DNA of 6,314 nucleotides from contig DLXL01000355.1 of NCBI GenBank assembly GCA_003448025.1, forward strand, positions 4,987 through 11,300, read 5' to 3'. The stretch comes from Saprospirales bacterium (GTDB lineage Bacteria; Bacteroidota; Bacteroidia; Chitinophagales; Saprospiraceae). The first letter of the stretch is position 1. The number at the start of each line of letters is the position of its first letter. Both the position numbers and the translations under genes were made by a program. Below are positions 1-5,046 of the stretch, in pieces. Below the pieces are notes generated by a model. The model worked only from the letters and a program-made list of their open reading frames with translations, ran no database searches and was not told where the DNA came from.

Positions 1-58
1 GTGCCTTAGTGCCTTAGTGTCTTTGTGTCTTTGTGCCTTAGTGTGCTTTAGTGCCTTT
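1..58. repeat. Degenerate 8-bp tandem repeat (GTGYCTTW units)
   Basis: Seven consecutive units read GTGCCTTA, GTGCCTTA, GTGTCTTT, GTGTCTTT, GTGCCTTA, GTGTGCTTTA (10 bp) and GTGCCTTT. The repeat runs off the left edge of the window, so only one side is visible and I cannot tell whether a complementary arm lies outside. The same words (CTTAGTG, GTGCC) occur in the palindrome at 4926-4993, so this is probably a member, or half, of the same intergenic repeat family. It lies beyond the putative terminator of the carbonic anhydrase gene and has no coding potential that I can support. Confidence 0.8.
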
Positions 59-75
59 CCCTCCAAAAATAATAC

Positions 76-101
76 GACCTGTCGCTTTACAACGACAGGC
101 C
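76..101 (-). terminator. Putative intrinsic terminator of the carbonic anhydrase transcript
   Basis: An inverted repeat CCTGTCG (78-84) / CGACAGG (93-99) encloses an 8-nt loop; one further G:C pair beyond an A/C mismatch extends it to 76-101. Read on the minus strand, the stem is followed by a T-rich stretch (TATTATTTTT, about 64-73) and lies roughly 47 nt after the carbonic anhydrase stop codon. The U-run starts a few bases from the stem and is interrupted, so it is not an ideal rho-independent terminator. Confidence 0.6.
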
Positions 102-147
102 GAAATCCATCCTTTATAAAACCTTCTTGCTTTTCAAAAATGATTCA

Positions 148-777
148 TCAGATCAGGTTTGGATGTTCGTAAAAATCTACCACCCCTGTCTCGATGTTGT
201 ACATACCGCCTACGATCGCTATTTCGTGTGCTTCGATAAGCCCTTTCAGAATGGTGCTATGTGTAGCAATCTCATCCATCACATAGTGTACATTAGATGC
301 TGCTACAGCATCTACGAAAGCATATCCGTTGTCATTATTAATTGGGGGAGTTTTGTCAACTACTGGCTTGATTTTACTCAACAAACCGGTAAGGTGGCCC
401 ATTTCCACATGTTCGCAGGCGCCTTTAATGGCGCCGCAGCGGGTATGACCCAGTACCATAATGATTTTCGCACCGGCTACCTTACAGGCAAATTCCATGG
501 AACCTAAAATATCCTCATTCAGAACGTTCCCGGCAATCCGGATGCTGAAAATATCTCCAAGCCCCTGGTCAAATAGTAATTCTGCGCTGGTTCGCGAATC
601 AATACAACTCAATATCACAGCAAAAGGATGTTGTCCATCTTTGGTTTCATTAACCTGTTGAAGCAGATTTCGGTTTGTTTTCAAATTATTGATAAACCGA
701 AGATTTCCTTCCTTTAAAATATTCAGTGCCAGCAATGGAGTAAGCGCCTGTTGAAGTTCCTTAGTGAGCGTACGCAT
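148..777 (-). CDS. Beta-class carbonic anhydrase
   Basis: This gene encodes a zinc enzyme that interconverts CO2 and bicarbonate in the cytoplasm. With the ATG at 777 the protein has 209 residues, typical of the beta class. The zinc and catalytic residues are in place: C58-x-D60-x-R62 in SCIDSR, and H111-x-x-C114 in GHTRCGA. The core after the first motif (SAELLFDQGLGDIFSIRIAGN) and the C-terminal IVGGMYNIETG are also family-like. There is no signal peptide. A TTG at 801 would add eight residues, but bacterial homologues I recall commonly begin MRTLTKE, which matches the internal ATG, so I chose 777. It lies 92 bp downstream of the SulP gene on the same strand with no strong terminator between them, so co-transcription is likely. 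Together they fit the known SulP/carbonic anhydrase bicarbonate pairing. The family call is firm; the exact start is less so. Confidence 0.95.
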   Translation of the reverse strand: MRTLTKELQQALTPLLALNILKEGNLRFINNLKTNRNLLQQVNETKDGQHPFAVILSCIDSRTSAELLFDQGLGDIFSIRIAGNVLNEDILGSMEFACKVAGAKIIMVLGHTRCGAIKGACEHVEMGHLTGLLSKIKPVVDKTPPINNDNGYAFVDAVAASNVHYVMDEIATHSTILKGLIEAHEIAIVGGMYNIETGVVDFYEHPNLI

Positions 778-816
778 GTATTTTGAATTGAATTTGTGCA
801 AAAAATGAATCTTTAA

Positions 817-832
817 GAGCCTTTTGGGGCTC
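817..832 (-). other. Small hairpin in the SulP-carbonic anhydrase intergenic leader
   Basis: A 5-bp stem GAGCC/GGCTC with a 6-nt loop sits between the SulP stop and the carbonic anhydrase start. On the minus strand it is followed, after about ten bases, by a short T-run (ATTTTTTG, 798-805). It could act as a weak attenuator or mRNA-processing site that sets the ratio of the two products. The stem is short enough to be chance. Confidence 0.25.
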
Positions 833-869
833 AGGATAACCTTTTAGATTAGGGCTGAAAAAGAACGAT

Positions 870-2465
870 TTAGCGCGATTTATTCTCCGGCTCGCTATGT
901 ACAAAATCAGCTTCCCAAAACTTGTATCGGTCACGAAAACCTTTTAAAACCACCTCGATATTTTTCTTTGACGCCTTTTCCTTGGCAAACTCCCGAATAT
1001 CTTCCAGTACATCAAAATCAATATAGGCCGATTCTGATGCATCAATCAGCACTCTGGAGTTCTCCGGCAGATGGTCCAAAGTCAACTTGATGGCTGCTTT
1101 ATTGAGAAATGAAACTTCCTGCGACAGTTTGATAGTAATCAAATCGCCCTCATGGTACTCTTCTTTGTGGAAGAAGTAGGCATTGCGCATGTTTCCGCGC
1201 AAAATGGCAATTGCACTGGCTGCCAACCCGATCCCTACACCTGTCAACAAATCAGTGAATACTACTGCTACTACGGTTATGATGAAGGGCCACCACTGGT
1301 ATTTACCATTGTCCCATACGGTTTTAAAGATGGAAACTTTGGCCAGTTTATATCCGGTAAGAATCAGTACGGCTGCCAGTGCTGCCAGCGGAATCATATT
1401 CAGAATACCCGGAATAAGCGCCGCACAAATCAGCAGGAAAAAGCCATGTAAAATAGCCGATGATTTAGTGCGCGCGTTCGCATTCACATTTGCCGAGCTA
1501 CGAACAATCACAGAGGTAACCGGCAATCCACCCAGCAAACCGGAAACAATATTTCCTATTCCCTGTGCCCGAAGCTCACGGTTGGGGTCAGAAACCCGTA
1601 AATAAGGGTCAATTTTATCTACGGCTTCAATGCAAAGCAAGGTTTCGATAGAAGCCACAATACAAATGGTCATGGCTACAGAATACACTTTAGGATTGGC
1701 CCATTGAGCAAAATCGGGCATGTTAAACTGCCCCAGGAATGCTGAAAAGTCGCTGGCCACCGGAATATTCACCAGATGCTCCTGCTGAATGGCCCAGGGT
1801 TCACCCATAGAAACCAGCAGTTGATTGATCAGAACGGAAACCAGAACAGCCACCAGTGCACCTGGAACAAACCCTACCATCTTTTTCACCGCAGGTTTTT
1901 CCCACACCAACATGATGGCAATGGAAATAAGTGCTACAACGGTTGCGCCCGGATGAATATATTGGGTAAGGGTTTCCCAAAGGGTCAGAAACGTATTACT
2001 GCCACTTTGTTCAAAAAAGGCAAAATCACCTTCAGCATCCTTGTCGTATCCCAGGGCATGCGGAATTTGTTTCAAAATAATGATGATGCCAATACCTGTA
2101 AGCATCCCTTTAATAACGTTGGACGGGAAGTAATTGGCAATCATGCCAGCTTTAACAAAACCCAGCACTAATTGAAACATTCCGGCAAGTACCACCGCCA
2201 ACAGGAACGTTTCAAAACTGCCTAATTGTTGAATGGAAACCAGCACCACTGCAGTTAGACCTGCTGCCGGGCCACTTACACTGGTATGGGAGCCACTCAA
2301 AAAACCAATGACGATACCACCGATAATACCGGCAATCATTCCGGAAAAAAGAGGCGCGCCTGAAGCCAGCGCTATACCCAGACAGAGTGGCAGGGCGATC
2401 AGAAAGACCACCAGTCCTGCTGGCAAATCGTACTTCAGATTTGCCAAATAATCATTCTTTTGCAT
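870..2465 (-). CDS. SulP/SLC26-family anion (probably bicarbonate) transporter with STAS domain
   Basis: This 531-residue inner-membrane protein has the SulP length and layout: about 12-14 hydrophobic segments over residues 14-423, then a cytoplasmic STAS domain at about 440-515. Family signatures include the N-terminal DLPAGLVVFLIALPLCLGIA (13-32), SGPAAG (64-69), the IETLLCIEAVDKID stretch around 273-286, and NELRAQG-like NRELRAQGIGN (295-305) followed by GGLPVTSVIVRSSAN. SulP proteins carry sulfate, bicarbonate or other anions. The adjacent carbonic anhydrase makes bicarbonate the most likely substrate here, but that is inference from context. In the STAS domain the segment where classical members have D-S reads YIDFDVLED (481-489), so the phosphorylatable serine is missing. 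The ATG start at 2465 places the conserved N-terminus correctly. No Shine-Dalgarno sequence is visible. It is probably first or second in a leftward operon ending with the carbonic anhydrase. Confidence 0.95.
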   Translation of the reverse strand: MQKNDYLANLKYDLPAGLVVFLIALPLCLGIALASGAPLFSGMIAGIIGGIVIGFLSGSHTSVSGPAAGLTAVVLVSIQQLGSFETFLLAVVLAGMFQLVLGFVKAGMIANYFPSNVIKGMLTGIGIIIILKQIPHALGYDKDAEGDFAFFEQSGSNTFLTLWETLTQYIHPGATVVALISIAIMLVWEKPAVKKMVGFVPGALVAVLVSVLINQLLVSMGEPWAIQQEHLVNIPVASDFSAFLGQFNMPDFAQWANPKVYSVAMTICIVASIETLLCIEAVDKIDPYLRVSDPNRELRAQGIGNIVSGLLGGLPVTSVIVRSSANVNANARTKSSAILHGFFLLICAALIPGILNMIPLAALAAVLILTGYKLAKVSIFKTVWDNGKYQWWPFIITVVAVVFTDLLTGVGIGLAASAIAILRGNMRNAYFFHKEEYHEGDLITIKLSQEVSFLNKAAIKLTLDHLPENSRVLIDASESAYIDFDVLEDIREFAKEKASKKNIEVVLKGFRDRYKFWEADFVHSEPENKSR

Positions 2466-2551
2466 GAAGGTAAAAGGTTAATTGCTAAAACAATGCACTA
2501 AACAGAACGGCATTACGCTCGTTCTTCCGGACGTGTCAAAAACAAGAGCAA

Positions 2552-2863
2552 TTAAACCCGGTTAGGAGGCGGGGAGAAAATAGTGCGGTAAGCAGCTGCC
2601 GGAATCGTTTCAGCATCGGCAATAGCACTGCTCCAATGCGCCGCAGCGGCAAGGTCTTGAAGAATAAATACGGCTTGACGATTTTTAAATTCCTTCCATT
2701 CGTCGTCCGATTCGCCTTCTTTTTTCCCTTCTTTTTCGCTGTTTTCTACTTTAGATTCGCACATTTCCATCCATTGGAGCCCGGAAAAGTAAGGCTGTAT
2801 ATCCTCCATGAGGATACAACCCAATAACAGGTAAGCCAATAAAATACCAATTCGAATGCGCAT
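2552..2863 (-). CDS. Small exported or membrane-anchored protein, unknown function
   Basis: I do not recognise a named family. Starting at the ATG at 2863 gives 103 residues. The N-terminus looks like a signal peptide or anchor: MRIR, then a hydrophobic run through residue 19 (IGILLAYLLLGCILM). LLGC resembles a lipobox at C16, but the residues after it stay hydrophobic, so lipidation is doubtful. Then follow a conserved-looking PYFSGLQWMEMCE stretch, a highly charged K/E/D-rich linker (about 38-61), a segment with alanine-rich helix character (about 63-92), and a tail YRTIFSPPPNRV. Small proteins of this plan with a Pro-rich end are, as I recall, common in Bacteroidota. An upstream ATG at 2893 would add ten residues, but a TAnnTTTG promoter motif overlaps that start, which favours 2863. 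It lies 86 bp upstream of the SulP gene on the same strand and could be part of that operon. No strong overlapping gene competes for this locus. Confidence 0.6.
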   Translation of the reverse strand: MRIRIGILLAYLLLGCILMEDIQPYFSGLQWMEMCESKVENSEKEGKKEGESDDEWKEFKNRQAVFILQDLAAAAHWSSAIADAETIPAAAYRTIFSPPPNRV

Positions 2864-2881
2864 AAAAACAAGAAGGGGAGG

Positions 2882-2911
2882 CAAATGTATCATTTGAGAA
2901 GGTAACCCGAA
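2882..2911 (-). promoter_or_regulatory. Putative Bacteroidota-type promoter for the small exported protein gene
   Basis: On the minus strand TACATTTG (2889-2882) exactly matches the Bacteroidota -7 consensus TAnnTTTG. Eighteen bases upstream is TTCG (2911-2908), one mismatch from the TTTG -33 element. Transcription would begin just upstream of the ATG at 2863, leaving a very short leader and excluding the ATG at 2893. A six-base fixed match in a region this size could also arise by chance. Confidence 0.4.
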
Positions 2912-3065
2912 CCGGATTTTGATTCTTTTTTATTTTCTTAACAATGTCCGCAACTACAATGCCCGGATAATATGTTGCCGGAACTGCAATTAAAGCAGAC
3001 TTTTACAGCCTTGTTTTTCGTTAGTGTCAGGCAATTCAAATTAATCACCTAACTACTACTTACAT

Positions 3066-3677
3066 ATGAAAATCACCCATCTGTTATTGGCTGGCGCCAT
3101 GATTATGTTCCTCGTTTTTTGTACACAGGATCCTTTGGAAACATGGGAACAAAAAAATGATCGCGGACAACTGGAACGTTTTCAACGCCGGAAGGACAAC
3201 CAGAAACGGGAAGGACTGTACCAGCGGTACTCAGCCGAAGGCATTTTGCTGGAAGAGGCCCGGTTTCTGGCTGATTCGCTGCACGGAGAGCGAAAGTATT
3301 TCTCTGCCACCGGCCAATTGGAAAGCATAGAACATTATCAGCATAACAAGATCCATGGCAAATTCCAATCCTTCTACCCGGATGGTAAAATCAAAATAGA
3401 ACAGGATTTTGTGGAGGGAGCCCTCACCGGCTTTAGCATTCGTTATTATCCCAATGGCCAAATGGAAGAAAAGGTTCAGTTGAAAAATAACGTGGAAGAT
3501 GGTCCATTCACAGAATACCATGAAAACGGGCAACTCAAAACAGAAGGTACCTATGCACCCAATGAAGAAGGCGATGGCCTGGAAAACGGAGAATTAAAAG
3601 AATATGACGAGTCCGGGCAACTCATTCGCCTCGCAGAATGTCAGAATGGTATGTGTTTGACGAAGTGGAAGAAATAG
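3066..3677 (+). CDS. MORN-2 repeat (YwqK-like) lipoprotein
   Basis: A 203-residue protein starting at an ATG with no Shine-Dalgarno sequence. Residues 1-19 form a lipoprotein-like signal, with a hydrophobic core and FLVFC; C19 is the probable lipidated cysteine, although F at -1 is not canonical. The rest consists of about five to six tandem repeats of roughly 23-25 residues, each with an aromatic residue, then a turn of the form (D/N/A)G, then a hydrophobic-charged strand: YSAEGILLEE (55-64), YFSATGQLES, FYPDGKIKIE, YYPNGQMEEK, YHENGQLKTE, EYDESGQLIR. This is the MORN-2 pattern, often annotated as a YwqK-type antitoxin. No toxin partner is seen, so that label should not be taken as function. 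Such proteins are thought to be extended beta-hairpin stacks at the envelope. The last residues contain CQNGMC. The stop lies 3 bp before a palindrome; porQ follows in the same direction 101 bp later. Confidence 0.85.
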   Translation: MKITHLLLAGAMIMFLVFCTQDPLETWEQKNDRGQLERFQRRKDNQKREGLYQRYSAEGILLEEARFLADSLHGERKYFSATGQLESIEHYQHNKIHGKFQSFYPDGKIKIEQDFVEGALTGFSIRYYPNGQMEEKVQLKNNVEDGPFTEYHENGQLKTEGTYAPNEEGDGLENGELKEYDESGQLIRLAECQNGMCLTKWKK

Positions 3678-3680
3678 TAT

Positions 3681-3744
3681 TCACCGCGAAGTGCGCAAAG
3701 TGCACTAAGAGTACCTTTAGCGCGCTTTGCGCACTTTGCGGTGA
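3681..3744. repeat. Palindromic intergenic repeat between the MORN-2 gene and porQ
   Basis: Two 28-bp arms (3681-3708 and 3717-3744) enclose an 8-nt loop (GAGTACCT). Twenty-five of 28 positions are complementary; two of the three exceptions (3688/3737 and 3701/3724) are G:T pairs that would still pair in RNA, leaving one A:C mismatch at 3704/3721. The arms are themselves periodic: the right arm reads GCGCGCTTT, GCGCACTTT, GCGGTGA. It begins three bases after the MORN-2 stop codon and ends 34 bp before the porQ ATG. It could be a terminator-like or mRNA-stabilising stem in a shared transcript; no U-run follows on the plus strand. Confidence 0.92.
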
Positions 3745-3778
3745 TGCCCTCGTACAAACACCCAAAACTCATCAATTT

Positions 3779-4837
3779 ATGCAATTGACACGCTACAAAT
3801 GTATTTCCGCGCTCTTGCTGCTCATTTCCTTCTTGTCTTCGGAAGCAAAGGCGCAGGTGATCGGTGGACGAAATGTTTTTTCCTATCTGACTCTGCCACA
3901 ATCCGCACGGGTAACCGGTCTGGGTGGCGCACAAATTGCCGTACGCGACGATGATCCTGTTTTTGCCATCGGAAACCCTGGCGCCTTGAATGAAACGATG
4001 TCCGGCAAAGTGGCGCTAAACCATAATTTTTTCCTGGGCGGTATTCAACATGGCTACGTATCTTATGCGCATCACCTGAAAAAATGGGGATTTACCATGC
4101 ACGGAGGTCTGCAATATCTCAATTATGGGGAGATCAAACGTGCCGATGAATTCGGGGATGTGCAGGGAACCGTGAAAGCAGGTGAAACTGCATTTACCCT
4201 GGGTGCTGCCCGCCCGCTGAGCAAGAGATTTTCCCTGGGCCTGAATATGCGGATGGCATTTTCCCGGCTGGATATTTACCGCTCATCTGCTTTGCTGGCA
4301 GATGTCGGTCTGATGTATGCTGACACTGCCCACCGCCTCACGATGGGTCTGGTGATCCGAAATGCCGGCACCCAACTTAGCACCTACGCCGGATTGAAAG
4401 AGACCTTGCCATTCGATATTCAACTGGGACTGAGCAAACGCCTGGAGCACCTGCCATTCCGGTTCAGTATCATAGCCCACCATTTACACCAGTGGGATAT
4501 TCGGTATAATGATCCCAATTTACGGGATGATGATGTGCTACTCTTCGGAGAAGAACAAACCACAGAGAATAAGACCACTGCCGCTATTGATAATTTCTTC
4601 CGGCACCTGATTTTCAGCGGAGAATTTCTGTTGGGTAAAAACGAAGGGCTTCGCATCCGCCTGGGATACAACCACTTGCTCAAACGCGAACTCAGCGTTA
4701 GCAATTATCGCAGCCTTGCCGGCTTTTCCGGAGGACTTGGCGTTAAAATAAGCCGTTTCAGGGTAGATTTTGGCTATGGCGCCTACCACCTTGCCGGAGG
4801 CGTTGCCCACCTGGGTATCGGAACGAGTTTTAAGTGA
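3779..4837 (+). CDS. porQ: Type IX secretion system protein PorQ
   Basis: PorQ is an outer-membrane beta-barrel protein of the type IX secretion system. It works with PorU, PorV and PorZ in attaching secreted cargo to the Bacteroidota cell surface. From the ATG at 3779 the protein has 352 residues. It starts with a clear signal peptide (hydrophobic core about 8-20, cleavage likely after AKA at residue 25). Recognisable stretches are FSYLTLPQSARVTGLGG (34-50), DDDPVFAIGNPGALNE (57-72), FDIQLGLSKRLEHLPFR (212-228), DNFFRHLIFSGEF (271-283) and LGYNHLLKREL (295-305). The alternating polar/hydrophobic pattern, ending in GIGTSFK, fits a barrel. The frame stays open upstream to an ATG at 3638, but that would put 47 non-signal residues, read through the palindrome, before the signal peptide, so I reject it. 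There is no Shine-Dalgarno sequence. Other T9SS genes are absent from the window, which is usual because they are scattered. Confidence 0.92.
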   Translation: MQLTRYKCISALLLLISFLSSEAKAQVIGGRNVFSYLTLPQSARVTGLGGAQIAVRDDDPVFAIGNPGALNETMSGKVALNHNFFLGGIQHGYVSYAHHLKKWGFTMHGGLQYLNYGEIKRADEFGDVQGTVKAGETAFTLGAARPLSKRFSLGLNMRMAFSRLDIYRSSALLADVGLMYADTAHRLTMGLVIRNAGTQLSTYAGLKETLPFDIQLGLSKRLEHLPFRFSIIAHHLHQWDIRYNDPNLRDDDVLLFGEEQTTENKTTAAIDNFFRHLIFSGEFLLGKNEGLRIRLGYNHLLKRELSVSNYRSLAGFSGGLGVKISRFRVDFGYGAYHLAGGVAHLGIGTSFK

Positions 4838-4892
4838 GTGTTTGGGTGTTTGAGTGTTTAGGTGTTTGAGTTGGCGTTGGGTTTGGGATCTG

Positions 4893-4918
4893 TTTTTTAC
4901 AATACAGGGAGTAAAAAA
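4893..4918. repeat. Small A/T-rich hairpin inside the outer repeat
   Basis: TTTTTTAC (4893-4900) is complementary to GTAAAAAA (4911-4918) across a 10-nt loop. Read on the minus strand, TTTTTT (4918-4913) comes about seven bases after the large stem at 4926-4993, so the two together might terminate the creD transcript. Confidence 0.4.
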
Positions 4919-4925
4919 TGAGAGA

Positions 4926-4993
4926 TATCACCACTAAGCCACTGAGGACACTAAGGGAAGTCTCTTAGTGCCCTCAGTGGCTTAGTGGTGATA
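4926..4993. repeat. Inner palindromic repeat between porQ and creD
   Basis: Two 30-bp arms (4926-4955 and 4964-4993) match at 29 of 30 positions; the exception is A4948/C4971. They enclose an 8-nt loop (GGAAGTCT). The body is built from CTTAGTG/GTGCC-type words like those at 1-58. The arms end in TATCACC...GGTGATA, closely matching the tips of the palindrome at 3681-3744. It is a strong candidate terminator stem for creD on the minus strand; on the plus strand no U-run follows. Confidence 0.95.
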
Positions 4994-5046
4994 CTCAGCC
5001 GAATGCCAACCAAAACACCAAAACACTCAAACACCAAAACACTAGT

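Larger units (their letters stand above)
4838..5042. repeat. Outer inverted repeat with four 8-bp units per arm
   Basis: The left arm (4838-4878) is GTGTTTGG, GTGTTTGA, GTGTTTAG, GTGTTTGA, then GTTGGCGTT. The right arm (5003-5042), read on the minus strand, is GTGTTTTG, GTGTTTGA, GTGTTTTG, GTGTTTTG, then GTTGGCATT. Both arms therefore carry four 8-bp units followed by GTTGGC, in the same order, with a few substitutions. They bracket about 124 bp that contain a second, tighter palindrome. The element fills the space between the convergent porQ and creD genes almost exactly. It may act as a bidirectional transcription barrier, but its origin is unknown. Confidence 0.9.

Noticed and set aside
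778..801. TTG start at 801 for the carbonic anhydrase
   Set aside because: The ATG at 777 gives the usual family N-terminus (MRTLTKE); the added eight residues have no recognisable features. It is not fully excluded.
2511..2539. Sigma-70-like TTGACA on the minus strand upstream of the SulP gene
   Set aside because: The -35-like hexamer (2539-2534) lacks a good -10 partner, and the main Bacteroidota sigma factor uses a different consensus; no TAnnTTTG occurs in this gap.
3231..3533. A 100-codon minus-strand open frame inside the MORN-2 gene, and similar open frames antisense to SulP, porQ and creD
   Set aside because: They are antisense or out-of-frame to strongly supported genes and show no recognisable domain or repeat pattern.
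3066..3677. Toxin-antitoxin module based on the YwqK-like annotation of MORN-2 proteins
   Set aside because: No toxin gene is adjacent, and the protein carries an export signal, which does not fit a cytoplasmic antitoxin.
3638..3778. N-terminal extension of porQ from an ATG at 3638
   Set aside because: It overlaps the end of the MORN-2 gene, reads through the palindrome as coding sequence, and would bury the clear signal peptide 47 residues inside the protein.
4838..5042. CRISPR array
   Set aside because: The units are contiguous 8-mers without unique spacers, arranged as inverted arms, and no cas genes are present.
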